A stretch of 64,000 bases of DNA from Chondrosia reniformis (GCA_947172415.1 OX359200.1:6140501-6204500); one strand, 5' to 3'; counted from the first letter of the stretch, positions 35,578 through 48,804 are shown. The notes: generated by a model not told the origin, from the letters alone. Numbers and translations: made by a program.

Positions 35578-36469
35578 ATTAACTTTGTTCATGAAGGCTA
35601 TAACTGCTGCTGTTTGATAAATCAACTGTATACTATAGACACATACACTCATGTAGGTTGTAATAGTAAAGAGCTGTATTGTATTGATATTAAAGAGAAG
35701 CTGCATTGACTATAGCTACATATATACAGGGATACTGTATAACAGTGGAAATCTGATATACAACACATTGGATGGAGGCTCCCATTGGACACACCCAGAT
35801 TTAGACACACCTCCTAGCCTTCGATCATAAACCTCTCAAAATGGCTGACTAATCTGATAGATCCACAAATTAGAGGACAATATTGGGGGTGTATCTTATT
35901 TAGAGTTCAGAACAATTAGAAGAGGAATCAAATTGTATCTTCAAGCACATACATATCTAATGCACGAGTAACTGCATGAGCAACTAAAGTGAAAATCAAA
36001 CCACAAGTACAATCATCACAAAACATCATAAAGAAGGAGAGATACACAGTGGTAAGTCATTTATCCAGGACAAGAGGGCATTTTGGATAACTAAAATGCT
36101 TGGATATTATTTCAAAGGGATTATTGCTATATAAAGTAACTGCTGTTTAAGTTAGCTAAATATTAAATATTGGAAATTATAGTAACTGCACTGCATTGAG
36201 GGGTAACATAAAATGCACTCTTTTACAAGCAAATCTGACATTGGGACATTGAGATCATCACATATATGTAAAACAGGTCTGATGGCCAATTAGCCAATAA
36301 TTGGTTTGGTTCAATGGCAATTACTTTGCTTCTATTCTAGAATAACAAAGAACAATGGCAGGTCTAGTGCAAAGCAACTCAGTAACTGTCCTATGACAAG
36401 GAATACAACAGCCACAGTTCATTTAGAAATTTTCTCAAAACAATAATCTGGACTAGAACATTCTAACAA
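35578..36469. other. Intergenic, ML copy 2 to inverted duplication
   Basis: 3' UTR of ML copy 2, then AT-rich sequence without a supportable gene. Confidence 0.5.
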
Positions 36470-39105
36470 AGTTCTCTAAATAATAGTCAATCTCAAACAA
36501 TCTGAAACGATTATCACACAAAGAATACAAACTGACATGCCCTACTTTAAACTAAAAGATACCAGGCCCCAGGGATTTACTTTAAAATAAAATTGGAACA
36601 AGGATCACTATGAAACCCAAGCAGCTAGCTACACTTCAACAGGAACAGCCAGATATCTGGCTCCAGGGCATAGAGACACTTTAAACTAATTGCTGACCTA
36701 TTAAATGGCTTGTACATGGCCAAGGAGCTCTCCAGCTGAGCACTGCCACATGTCTGGTTTGGCTGGAGAACATTAGCTGAGAGCTAAGGACTAAAGCCAA
36801 ACTGTATGAAAAACAAGTTTGGGATTCCTCTGGTTAACCTAATATTACCTTAGCTTCCTTCATCACAAAAATCTAAAAATTGTAGCTAGTGTTATGGAAA
36901 CAAAAAATGAAACTCACAGTAGTATGAACCTGGGAATAAACATTCTGAAAATGTACTATTATTATTGGCCTGGATTTAAATAGACAACTATAAGAACAAT
37001 TCTTATCATTCTAGTCAGACTTGAGGAAAACATGCCTAAAATTTAAAAACAAAAAGTTCATACAACTGTAACCAAGTACAAATTACCATGACTATATCTA
37101 AATAACAAGATTACCATAGCAACAACTGCAATCCATGCAATCAATTCAGGCTACAACTGAATAATTATTGGAACATTAACTTAGCTGGTAGTACAATGTC
37201 TTGATTAAAGTACAAATGAACTTTATTAAGAGCATGAATGATGAATGATTCCCATGTAACTATAAAGTTGTCTACAGTACATATTAACTTTATTTTAAGA
37301 ACATACATAATTCCTAAGTACGTACAAAAAACCTCACAGCCAAACTTTCATAGTCAAATAACAAGGCAAACTGAATACAGAGAATCTTCTAAGTATGTAC
37401 TATATATACACCTCCCCTAACTGAATTAGAGTAGCTGGGAGTTATTAGTTACTAGGGACTGGTAGACATGCTAAATCTGGTGGTCCCATTGAACAAATGT
37501 AATCCAGGACCTTTACAGTTGGTATGCTCACTGAAAATTCCTGCTTGATCCAACACTTTCTTTTCACTATCTTTTCCCACCTAAATGGGTCAAGTCAATA
37601 ATATTAATTGCACCCAGTCTCCTTCTTTCTTAATTGGACATGTTGCTAGGTAACTGATATTTGACTTCCATGACAATTCTGTAAATAGATGAATGTACAG
37701 CAAATCAAATATAGATTGCACAATAAGACATATACTTGTCTAATCAAAATTTAACGTTAAGTACAAATGACCTTTTAAACAGTGTCACAAGTAAAATTAT
37801 TTACATGAAGTAAAGATGCTGATTAATATATATGCTATAATAATAACACTATAACTTAAAAGAAAAAGAAACATTATAGACTTCATTTAAAGTGGCTATA
37901 TAGTTTGTCTGATTCTCTAAACAAGATAACCTACCAATGAGTGTACTTCAGTTTAGGCATGGACAACGTACGCCAAAGTACCTATTGCAATTTGAGCACC
38001 GGCCATTTTGGATTCAAAAATTGATTGAGCAATGGCACGAGGATTTAGCTATATACGTAGGATACGCACATACGTAAAAATGAAAAACTCACAAACCTTT
38101 AATGTTAAAATTCTGAATGTAACGTTGTCCTGTGTTGTGCATGAAACATGTTGATTCACATGTCGATTCATGCGCTAGCAAGAGATTATTACTGAAACAA
38201 TTAGAGGTTCATTAAGATATTGATAGCTTGTTTATTAATTAATCACTTTTATTCATGGGGTCACTGTACATTTTATGATTTGCTTCGCTGAATAGTCATG
38301 ATTGATTTCTAGTCGAAATTCAATAACAATAACAACTTGCTGAATAGGCCGGGTCATGTTCTGCATGTTGTCTATTGTTCTTGAACATGACATCGAAAAC
38401 AATAAACAGAATTTAGCTTCCACGATTTTCCGCCAAGTTCACGATGTTTCCCGCCGACAAGTTTTAATAAATAGTCGAGGAAATTTTCAGTCTTTGGCCT
38501 CCGGGCTATCAACTCTGGAGGTCTACTTTGGTGTGGATCGATGCGAAAACCATTCTTGGAGTACGAGCAATGGTACATGCCTTTCCGAAGGGTCATCGGT
38601 GTTCGTATAGTGGGGTGGTCTCTCTACCAATGGGTTAGTGCCTGGAGATGTATCTCACTATTAATCCTGCTTGTGTGTTAAATTGGCACTTGCGGGATTC
38701 TTGCTATACGACCCGTACCTGGAGGTTGGTGTGGTCCAGTGCCACTACGTAGTCGGTCAGGAAGCTATTGTAGGCTGCCACATCAGGTTGGTTTAATTTG
38801 GAAGACATTTGCATTTGCATTTGGAATTTTACATGCGCATGTGTACTCAATTAATGTTTATGTCCTATGCTGGTAATTTATTGTATTCTTTAATTCTTTT
38901 CTTGTAGTTCATCGATGGGTCCCTACTCTAAAGCAACCTGGCCGATCCCAATGAGCTAAAGTCTGTGTGCAGTGCTCTCAAGCTGCGTTGTGTGCACATG
39001 ATGATTCTCATTGGTGGGAGTTTGTGGTCCGCCAGGGTCGGGCTTGTTCTGTCCGTAGCGTGAGGCAGTGCAAGACTAGTAACTGGTCACAGGTCGGTCA
39101 GGTAC
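36470..39105 (+). repeat. Left arm of a diverged 2-2.6-kb inverted duplication
   Basis: Collinear with the reverse complement of 50440-52500. Anchors include GACATGCCCTACTTTAAACT (36535), GGCTGGAGAACATTAGCTGA (36761), the stretch at 38350-38530 and GATGATTCTCATTGGTGGGA (39001). About 500 bases near 37440-37950 are absent from the partner. Within it, 38440-38810 and 38910-39105 look exon-like (GT and AG at their edges), with stop codons and frameshifts in this copy. No known protein family recognised. Confidence 0.85.
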
Positions 39106-39539
39106 GCCGGACCGTTCCCGAGCAACTTCTCTTACGACGCAAGTAGTGGAAGTGTCAAACAGAGTTGAGAAACCGGAGGCCTTTTGGGGCACGAAGTACT
39201 TCTACCTCCACGTGGTGTGCCCTGGGATCACCTTTACACTCAGTAAAGTGATGCGAAAAGAAGTACTGCAGCACTGTTCCAGTAACACTCAAAAGGACAA
39301 CCATGAAGAACTTGTTTAAGAACTACATTGTTTGAACTATTTTCTTTTTTTAATTTGTACATGTAAATATATTTCTATATTTCAGAATTATCAAACTAAA
39401 ATGATCATTGTGCAGTGATTATTATACAATCCTAATTGGCGATAATAAATTCATATTGAGATGGTATAATAAGAAGCTAACCCAGCTCATTCCAAATGTA
39501 AGCATTCAGTATACTCTTGTAAATTATCGCATAACAAGC

Positions 39540-39830
39540 CATTACGTATACGTATAACAAAAAGAAAAAGAAAATACACAAAAAACGAAAAAGAAAAAAA
39601 GGAAAAAACTTCGAAGAAAGTGAAACAAAAGAGGAAAAAAGGAAAAAAACTTCGAAGAAAGTAAAAGAAAAAGAAAAAAAAAAAAAAAACTTCGACGACG
39701 AAAAAGAAGATATATACATTAATTTTCAGATTGTTGTGCTACATATACAAAAATGAAAAAAAAAAAACTCCAAGAAAGTAAACGAAAAAGAAAAATGAAA
39801 AAACTTCGAAGAAGATCAAATTGCTAGCGA
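39540..39830. repeat. Purine-rich low-complexity tract
   Basis: AAAAAGAAAAAG-type sequence with AACTTCGAAGAAAGT recurring four or five times. No gene. The rest of 39106-40218 is unannotated AT-rich DNA. Confidence 0.8.
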
Positions 39831-40218
39831 TGTGCTATATATACGTATAACCAAGAAACGTCTTTTAGCTTCCTCTGAAAGTATATTCACAGCTGTGCAT
39901 GCCTGGAACACAAATCTCATGTAGATTCCTAGAAATGAGAGACACATTAAAAGCCAGCTCACCAACTGCATTGCATTGCACTCACTAAGAGAGTGTCCCT
40001 TAAGTTTGTATCAATCCTGATCAATGTATTAGATATTGTAACATAGCTGAAGTTATGTAGATAATTAACTATCCTAAATGAGGCAATTCTGTTACATAAT
40101 AATTAATTATAAGTCAATTATATATATATGGTAATACTCGTGCATATCCTCAATATTAGCAGATTCAATATAGTAAATCTCAAATATTGTTACATAGATC
40201 TCTTTTATTCATGCAATA

Positions 40219-42945
40219 CTAGTTAACTGTTCTCTGGTGCAGCGAGGTTTTCCTGAGTGAAGCTGTCTTTTCCAATGAACCTTCTCCTTTGCTTAAATTT
40301 TCTTTTCCAGTGACATTAGATGTCAGTCTACTTTGTTGCTCCCTTTTTGGTGTGGCAGAACCCTCCAAGAACTCACGAATAAAGGACAGCTTTGAGAAGA
40401 AGTACTTCCATGTAAACATCCAAGCTATATTGGTAAACAAACAAAGTACAACTACGCCTATTGTATATGTTATTTTATGTAAATGTTGTATCTTATTTGT
40501 GATTAGTTTCCTCATCTCATTTATTGTATTAATACCTGTCTCTTGTAAATTAGTAAAGTGTTGCATATTTGTGAATCCTCCTCCTTATAAAATGGAGCAA
40601 CGTGATAACCTCAGCTGGCTCTTATGATTCATACTAATTACATAACCTAGTTTCTAGACCTTTGCCATGGCTCAGATATAGGACCTCTGGATAGGGCCAT
40701 GGCTCAGATATAGGACCTCTGAATAGGGTCATGGCTCAGATATAGGACCTCTGAATAGGGTCATGGCTCAGATATAGGACCTCTGAATAGGGTCATGGCT
40801 CAGATATAGGACCTCTGGATAGGGTCATGGTTCAGATATAGGACCTCTGAATAGGGTCATGGCTCAGATATAGGACCTCTGGATAGGGTCATGGCTCAGA
40901 TATAGGACCTCTGGATAGGACCATGGCTCAGATATAGGACCTCTGAATAGGGTCATGGCTCAGATATAGGACCTCTGGATAGGGCCATGGCTCAGATATA
41001 GGATCTCTGGATACGGCCATGGCTCAGATATAGGATCTCTGGATACGGCCATGGCTCAGATATAGGACCTCTGAATAGGGTCATGGCTCAGATATAGGAC
41101 CTCTGAATAGGGTCATGGCTCAGATATAGGACCTCTGGATAGGGCCATGGCTCAGATATAGGACCTCTGGATAGGGCCATGGCTCAGATATAGGACCTCT
41201 GGATAGGGCCATGGCTCAGATATAGGACCTCTGAATAGGGTCATGGCTCAGATATAGGACATCTGGATAGGGCCATGGCTCAGATATAGGACCTCTGGAT
41301 AGGGCCATGGCTCAGATATAGGACCTCTGGATAGGGCCATGGCTCAGATATAGGACCTCTGGATACGGCCATGGCTCAGATATAGGACCTCTGGATACGG
41401 CCATGGCTCAGATATAGGACCTCTGGATAGGGCCATGGCTCAGATATAGGATCTCTGGATACGGCCATGGCTCAGATATAGGATCTCTGGATACGGCCAT
41501 GGCTCAGATATAGGATCTCTGAATAGGGTCATGGCTCAGATATAGGACCTCTGAATAGGGTCATGGCTCAGATATAGGACCTCTGGATAGGGCCATGGCT
41601 CAGATATAGGACCTCTGGATAGGGCCATGGCTCAGATATAGGACCTCTGGATAGGGCCATGGCTCAGATATAGGACCTCTGAATAGGGTCATGGCTCAGA
41701 TATAGGACATCTGGATAGGGCCATGGCTCAGATATAGGACCTCTGGATAGGGCCATGGCTCAGATATAGGACCTCTGGATAGGGCCATGGCTCAGATATA
41801 GGACCTCTGGATACGGCCATGGCTCAGATATAGGACCTCTGGATACGGCCATGGCTCAGATATAGGACCTCTGGATAGGGCCATGGCTCAGATATAGGAT
41901 CTCTGGATACGGCCATGGCTCAGATATAGGATCTCTGGATACGGCCATGGCTCAGATATAGGATCTCTGGATAGGGCCATGGCTCAGATATAGGATCTCT
42001 GGATACGGCCATGGCTCAGATATAGGACCTCTGAATAGGGTCATGGCTCAGATATAGGACATCTGGATAGGGCCATGGCTCAGATATAGGACCTCTGGAT
42101 AGGGCCATGGCTCAGATATAGGATCTCTGGATACGGCCATGGCTCAGATATAGGATCTCTGGATACGGCCATGGCTCAGATATAGGATCTCTGGATAGGG
42201 CCATGGCTCAGATATAGGATCTCTGGATACGGCCATGGCTCAGATATAGGACCTCTGAATAGGGTCATGGCTCAGATATAGGACATCTGGATAGGGCCAT
42301 GGCTCAGATATAGGACCTCTGGATAGGGCCATGGCTCAGATATAGGACCTCTGAATAGGGCCATGGCTCAGATATAGGACCTCTGGATACGGCCATGGCT
42401 CAGATATAGGACCTCTGGATAGGGCCATGGCTCAGATATAGGATCTCTGGATAGGGCCATGGCTCAGATATAGGATCTCTGGATAGGGCCATGGCTCAGA
42501 TATAGGATCTCTGGATAGGGCCATGGCTCAGATATAGGACCTCTGAATAGGGTCATGGCTCAGATATAGGACCTCTGGATAGGGCCATGGCTCAGATATA
42601 GGATCTCTGGATAGGGCCATGGCTCAGATATAGGACCTCTGGATAGGGCCATGGCTCAGATATAGGACCTCTGGATAGGGCCATGGCTCAGATACAGGAC
42701 CCTTTTGATAGTATAGCAAGCTATAATCTGCATAAAGCATAGAACACCAGGAACATGCTGTCTTCCTTACAGCAATCAGTTTTATAGTACATATATTAAC
42801 CCGACTTCGAGGGATCAGATCACTCATCATATACCCAGTATACATGAGGTTACCACGTACCAAGTACTACTAATGCTAGCAGAAATGTCCCAAGTACGAA
42901 AAATAGCAGAGCGGTAAGAAGTAACTCTGAAATGTCGGAATCCAT
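40219..42945 (-). CDS. Small protein with two hydrophobic segments, unrecognised
   Basis: Two exons, 42945-42861 and 40583-40219, give 149 residues in consistent phase. The N-terminus MDSDISELLLTALLFFVLG continues into a long hydrophobic run; a second segment YTIGVVVLCLFTNIAWMF lies near residues 60-80; the C-terminal third is Ser/Lys-rich (KENLSKGEGSLEKTASLRKT) with likely phosphosites. Between the TM segments is an amphipathic stretch INTINEMRKLITNKIQHLHK. I do not recognise the family. The only intron contains the 2-kb minisatellite. The ATG at 42945 faces the CFDP1 ATG at 43009, so the two genes share a promoter. Exon 1 is inferred from phase and hydrophobicity only. Confidence 0.6.
40664..42702. 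repeat. 32-bp minisatellite, about 64 copies
   Basis: Unit CATGGCTCAGATATAGGACC plus TCTGGATAGGGC. Diagnostic variants (GAATAGGGT, GGATACGGC, GGATCTCTG, GGACATCTG) recur in the same order about 448 bases (14 units) apart, e.g. GACATCTGG at about 41258 and 41706, indicating higher-order structure. Inside an intron of the 40219-42945 gene. Confidence 0.97.
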
Positions 42946-43008
42946 CGCGTTACGTCCAATTTAGGCCGCCATTTTGTTAGCCATCTTGAAATTGTTCGGT
43001 GAAGACCA
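42946..43008. promoter_or_regulatory. Divergent promoter / 5' UTRs, two-TM gene and CFDP1
   Basis: Only 63 bases separate two opposed start codons. The segment has GCCGCCATTTTG, resembling a YY1-type site in housekeeping promoters, and no TATA box. Confidence 0.5.
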
Positions 43009-45041
43009 ATGTCAGACAAGAGCGACTCTTCAGACGATGAAGATTATGTCCCAGAAGGTTCTTGTTTAGTCCAAATGCACTTGTTACATGTGTAGTTGAC
43101 ATTCTTATATTTAGCAGCCTACGTGTTGTACGTAGTGAGCAAACTATAGGATTAAACAGTAATATTAATGTGTCCCTGTTTTGGTGTGATCATCAGATGT
43201 AGCAGTTAGCACAGGCGGCGAAAGTGAAAGCGACTGTGACAGCGAAAATGGAAAGAAGAGAAAAATACAAAATTGCAGAGAGAAATTGAAACGAAAGCAG
43301 TGAGTATTATAATTATATATATATATGTAAAAATATTTGAAAGTTTATATATTAATGTGTGAAAATATAATAGACACCATATAACATTAAACCAAACGCA
43401 TTCGTAGCCAGTAGTAATGTTAAGCTTGAAGTGTGTACGCGTACTGTATATAGGTTATTATAATTAATTCTTAATTAGACGCATAATGTGGAAAGTATTA
43501 GTAGACCAAGGAGTACATATTTTAATGTAAGCAATATGTTTTGATTAACAGTACACAAAATTGGTCTGGCGAAGTACTCCATAATATTTATTATGTAAAA
43601 CTTATGTATATTCCCTGGTCAAAGACTTACATTGGGGTCAAAGGTCATGATTCCTTTGCTATTAGTGGGGAACATACAAGAGATGAGGAAACAAGAGAGG
43701 TGGCTATGAAATCAGAGATTGAAGAGCAGAAACGAAAAGAGAGACTTGATAATTTATGGTCTAGTTTTAAGGATAATGACAGGAATACACCAGTCAACTT
43801 GGAGAGTACAACATCTAGTGTTGCATCAACCAAAGGCAATATTGCATCATCAAATGAGAAAAAGGTGAACCTTTATTGTAGAGGTCAAAGTTCAGTTGTC
43901 TCTTTGATGTCTATATACTAGTACTACTCTGTATGTATAGGGGATCTCTTTAGAAGTACTATTCTATGTACTATAGGAGGAGTCTTCTGAAACCGTTACT
44001 ATAACGAAATCATATGATTTTGCTGGAGAAGAAATAAAGTAGGTGTGGCAAGAGGGTGTGGTTGATTACTCCCTTCAAAGGTGTGGTATTGCAATTAGAG
44101 TATCTGAAGAGGTGTCTACATCATCCAAGGCAGGCAAGGAGTTCCTGAAGAGGAAGGAGGAGGAAGGGTTGGATGTGCTTATAGAAAAGAAGCCTTCAAT
44201 TCCTGCTAAGAGGACTTCAGGACTAACATCAATTTTAAGCAAATTGTCAAAGAAACCTAAAATGAGTACTTTGGTTAGTGACTCGGTACTACCACATGCA
44301 AACTTGTAGCATATAATTAGGACTTGGCATTGTAGAATATTCCTAAACATGGTTTGTGTAGCCAAATCATAGAACAGTAGAGTCTCATTAATTTGAATAT
44401 GCTTTATTTGAATATATATTTTAAAAAATTTCTCTGTATTGTTGAGTGTACAATATTATTAATTCAAATATGGCTAATTTAAGCATTTTTGCTTATTGGA
44501 TCAATGAGATTCTACTAGATATTTTATTTTTATTCATTTACTTAAGTGATACTAACAGAACGCAACTCTAGGGTGGGTGGACTAAAGCCCACAGTAGCCC
44601 CACCCCCTGGATCTGCCCCAGGCTGTGGAGTGTTAAATTATGCAAATTGACCCAATCTTCATTCGAATAAGTTATAGAAAATGGAGACCTATGATGTTAT
44701 TATGTTTCTAGCAGGAACATGATAAGATTGGTCTTACGCAATCACGAAATAATGCTTAATTATCTAATCATGTTATTTAATAACCAGACTAGCCTAATTT
44801 AAATAGGAGAAGTCAAAATTGGATTGGGACAAATTTAAAGTACAAGAGGGATTAACAGAAGAATTGGCACGTAACACTAAAGATGGGTGAGATATAGTGT
44901 AGCTATCATTAGATGAAGGTTTAGTAGCTTCTTTTAATGTGTAGGTATCTTGAGAAACAGGCTTTCCTAAGGCAGAGTGATTGGAGAGAATATGAACTTG
45001 AACGAGAGGAGAGAATGAGAAACTTTAAAAAACACTTTTAA
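43009..45041 (+). CDS. CFDP1: Craniofacial development protein 1 / BCNT-domain (SWC5-like) chromatin factor
   Basis: BCNT proteins belong to the SRCAP/SWR1 nucleosome-remodelling machinery that exchanges H2A.Z. Exons: 43009-43057, 43197-43299, 43681-43864, 43977-44038, 44099-44273, 44807-44886, 44945-45041, all in phase, about 249 residues. N-terminal acidic region MSDKSDSSDDEDYVPE, a basic KRKIQNCREKLKRK, NLWSSFKDN, KSYDFAGEEIK, RTSGLTSILSKLSKKPKMST, then the BCNT C-terminal block KSKLDWDKFKVQEGLTEELA...YLEKQAFLRQSDWREYELER. The order and spacing match human CFDP1. The acceptor of exon 3 could instead be at 43666 (adds five residues). Intron 5 contains a small MITE. Confidence 0.94.
44375..44517. 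mobile_element. Small TIR element (MITE) in CFDP1 intron
   Basis: CAGTAGAGTCTCATTAATTT at the left and ...AATGAGATTCTACTAG at the right are inverted; the 143-base AT-rich interior is non-coding. Confidence 0.6.
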
Positions 45042-45510
45042 CTCGTTTTCCACATTAATTTCCCTTTATATATATTGTGATGTTTTTGTCTATATTTATA
45101 TACAATATACATACATACGTAGGGGGCACAAGGCTATACCTAAACACGTATAAGCCATCGCCAATTGCCAGGCTACCAGTCCATTCGCCCTGATATATAT
45201 ATAGCCCGACATAGCACTGGTGTGTTTCAATAATAATAATAATAATAACCACTCACTACATACTTAAATATTTCGAATTTCAAATTCCCTTTTGAAGAAT
45301 TAAGTAAGCAATATTGCATATATATATATACCTATATGGTGGCCATTTTGATTAACCATTTTGATATTCTGTATTTTACATATGCGTTCCTAACCATGCA
45401 AGATTATTCTTAATTAGGTTGCTTAATTGGTCACAAAGTATATATTATATATTTATATATATTAACCATTAACATTCATATATGGCATAATATATATGTG
45501 TATACAGTCA
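45042..45510. other. Convergent 3' spacer
   Basis: Lies between the CFDP1 stop and the stop of the opposing secreted-protein gene. AT-rich with ATA and AAT runs; no gene seen. Confidence 0.6.
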
Positions 45511-46866
45511 TTAAAGTACCCAGACCTCTAGCAAATCTACATATATATCTTCATCTCCCAGTGGCTCATCGGAACACCACCTGACTTCAATATCATCATC
45601 GGTTGGTTCAATCTCTCTGTGGAACCAGCCATATTTTTCACAAGACTGAGCTGTATCAGCAAAACAATCACCACCATCCCAAAGGGGATCAGTCCAATTA
45701 GTTTGTAGTGGAGAGGAATTAATGAAGCCTGTCTCACAGTAGAAGTGGTCTCCAATAAATGGTGGAACAGCACTAAAGTCTTGAGGGTCTTGATCACGTG
45801 GACATGCACTGCCACCATTAAGTTCACTTCTCCCAACTACTAACGACCATATGTGTTGTCTGGGTGTGCCATGAGTGAAGGAGAGGCCATCAATATACGT
45901 TTCATCAATGGATCTGCTCAATGCATGGTAGAATGCATTCATGTGTCCAAACTGATAACCTCTAGCATATCCACACACTTGACTATAAGTAGAGCCAGCA
46001 GGAAAGGTGACTGAAGAGCAGCTTAAAAATGGAAATTGACCTCCGACATTTCTCCCACATGCTCTTTGACCTGTGCCATCATTTGAGACCTCTTGAAGAC
46101 CAGTTGGGCATGATTCTTCTTGATCGGTCATGTTGATATAGGCCACTCTAGTCCAGTTTCTACTTGTAATGTTACAAAATGTTGACATTTCTTCTGAAAA
46201 CAGAAGATGAGTATAAACATAAAATACTTCTGATGAATCAGAATCAACCTGAAAAAATGCGTGCATTCTATAAAACTCATTCAATTTAGGATAATTTTGT
46301 ATATACAGTAATATCCTGCAGTTGTGGAAGAGATATGGCTAACACATTTAGGTAATAAAATAAGAATTTGGCGTGGTTTACTGGTTATGCTAATTGCTCA
46401 CTTTAATGTAAATTTGCAATTGACTATATATATAGATTCAGCTAATATGTACTTTCTAATAATTAATTGCACAACTAACTTGCAATGGGATCAAGGGTGG
46501 GAGTGACTGTAGAGCAATCTCTGCAGCAATTTGAAAGCTCCTGAACCTGTTGTTGCAGTGAGTTTATCTATGAGACAAGTACAGACAGTACGTTATACAT
46601 AATTATACGTAAATGTAAATTCAGTGCATGCATACATCTTATATACATACCGCATTCATAAGTCTAATCTCCAGCTGAGCCATGTTTTCGCCGATTTTAC
46701 TGAAACTCTCTTCAGCTAGCAACTTAAGCATTACATGGGCTGGTACACCATTCTGAGGAATGGCGCTGCATTGATCGCCGCCATCTGTAGGTTGGGTTGC
46801 AGCCAAAAACACGCAAGAGGATACGAACAGCGAAGAGATGACCACGGCCGCGTTGATGTTACTCAT
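45511..46866 (-). CDS. Secreted Cys-rich protein of an unnamed invertebrate family
   Basis: Exons 46866-46651, 46567-46508 and 46248-45511, phase 0 throughout, give 337 residues. Signal peptide SSLFVSSCVFLAATQP, a short amphipathic helical region (SFSKIGENMAQLEIRL, INSLQQQVQELS) with CC pairs that could oligomerise the protein, then one large domain: NWTRVAYINMTDQEESCPTG, RACGRN, CSSVTFPAGSTYSQVCGYA, YIDGLSFTHGTPRQHIWSLV, FYCETGF, DPLWDGGDC, DDIEVRWC and a terminal VDLLEVWVL. The WxRVAYxNMT...CP, CGR, HGxPRxHIW and DDIEVRxC motifs recur, from memory, in uncharacterised sponge and cnidarian proteins; I know no name for the domain. Several N-glycosylation sequons. The exon 2 donor (GTCACT) is weak. 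Confidence 0.7.
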
Positions 46867-48254
46867 TTTGTTCAAGAATTTCTGTGAGATGGTATTATAC
46901 GTGCAGCTCAGTATACGTATATATAGAGAGTTTCATGCAAGTTTTGCGCTGGCGGTGGAATGTATATAATATCCAAGCAACGAGTAAACGCTATTATAAA
47001 TGTACCTTGTTACCTTGTAGACAAGTCAGAGTGGAATTCGAACATGTAACTACACATGACCAATTGCAACCTTTCGGATTCCAGTAACGTGTTTCCATCG
47101 TATATATACGTACGTAGGAGAAGCTATTTAACGGAAATATCATGCAGTTCTATGAATACTGAGAATATTAATCATACCAATTTAATTTTGACATTTAATA
47201 TGTACAGTTTTCCATAACAACAGTCAGGTACTTCACCATGTATGCATATAGAGAGAATCGAGGTTATAGATAGATAGTTTCCAACAATTGCATGCGCATG
47301 CATTATAATATGCATATATGTTAGTGATTGGAATATCTCAGCAATTAGACAATTCATTCCCATATATATGTAATAAAATTGATATGTGCATGTGCTCCAC
47401 TGCATGGACCATGTATGCAGATAGCTCGCTAGTGGAACATGTCCATACTTCCGGAAATTTTCGATAAAAGTCGCTAACTAACGCTCTTTTTAATTTATTC
47501 TATTTTACTTTAGAAACATCGTATCACTAAACAAATTATATAGAATTGAAGCGCTATTCTTTCTTAATAGTTTGGCTACAAGAGCGTCACGATTGCAGGC
47601 TTAAAGGAGAACGTAAGCGGCCGTAAGTGATAGGTGCCAAATCGCAAAAATGTTTTATTAGACAGTGGAAAATACGAATATAGAATAAATGGTGACACCA
47701 ATCTATGAAGGATAATGATATCTAACGATGGTATGCATACTCCTTTAAAATTCCCTTTAGTTTTTAAATTATAATCGAAAACGTATTTTCGTACCTTTAT
47801 CAGGCGCCTCTAGTACTTAATATCTCAGTTAAACAAGGGAATATTCCAGGAGTACACATACAACTTTTAGGCTGTTACTTACTGAAGAGATTGATGTCAA
47901 AAAATGGTTAGATATACAATTCTCCACTGTCTAATAATCGCTTCGTTTTCCATTTGTCTCTTCTCCTTCGAGTAATGGTATTGTCACGTGATTATCAGCC
48001 GAAATTAATGGTATAGCTTAGCCATCATACAATGACGTTTTATGACGTTGCATATGCACCCAAATATTTGGTAACACGTTATACAAACATTAGACTTCCG
48101 AAGTTGATATGTCAAGTAAGGCTTCTCGGTAGCGATACAGTTTCCTTGATCGAAGTTTTTTGTTGTTGTAAGAGGTAAGTGGAAACAGTAAGCATATTGC
48201 ATGTCTACCAATATCTACGTAATTATCAATGGCGAAAATGTATGAGCAAGTAAC
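46867..48254. other. Intergenic, no gene supported
   Basis: Upstream region of the secreted-protein gene, then AT-rich DNA with TACGTA clusters. Short open frames have no family features. Confidence 0.5.
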
Positions 48255-48500
48255 GAAGTATAATCAAAAGAAAATAGAACGTTTCGGTCATGTAAGCCTT
48301 AATTCCTTAGCTATTATAATACGTTAATAATAGCTGAGGAATTAAGGCTTACGTGACCGAAACGTTCTATTCTTTTTTTGATTATTAACGTAGTATAATC
48401 AAAAGAAAAGCGTTCTATTCTTCTTTTGATTATTAACGTAGTATAATCAAAAGAAAAATAGAACGTTTCGGTCACGTAGGCCTTTATTGGCCTTCCTCCG
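48255..48500. repeat. Nested palindromes (GAACGTTTCGGTCACGTA arms)
   Basis: Arms with AATAGAACGTTTCGGTCA and GCCTTAATTCCT are mirrored about a centre near 48325. Further half-copies at 48375-48480 contain AATCAAAAGAA and its complement. Could form long hairpins; probably a rearranged foldback transposon. Confidence 0.85.
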
Positions 48501-48804
48501 TCGTTGGCCTTCCTCCGCAATTGCTCATAAGTTTTCACAATTGATAATTTAACATCGATAACGACTAGTGATGACTCGTGACGTTTCAGTCCTCCATATT
48601 TTATTTCATTATAATTCCCTTCCTATAATTCATCTTCTAGTTAATTATGGGGATCCACTTCCCATGCAATGCATATCATATCCATACATGAATTATCTAA
48701 AGCACCATGCATATATATGACAAAAACTATATCATACCTGAACAATTTTTTTAGATCTATATATAATGACTTGAAGCAAACCTATATGCCGTTTAATAGG
48801 CTTT

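Noticed and set aside
38356..38610. 84-residue + strand frame, considered as a P-type ATPase fragment because of a VPGDV-like string downstream
   Set aside because: The string needs a different frame with stops, and no phosphorylation or hinge motif is present.
39477..39719. Phe/Ser-rich reverse frame
   Set aside because: Low-complexity translation of the A/G-rich tract.
40664..42702. CRISPR-like array
   Set aside because: Units are contiguous with no unique spacers, in an animal intron; it is a minisatellite.
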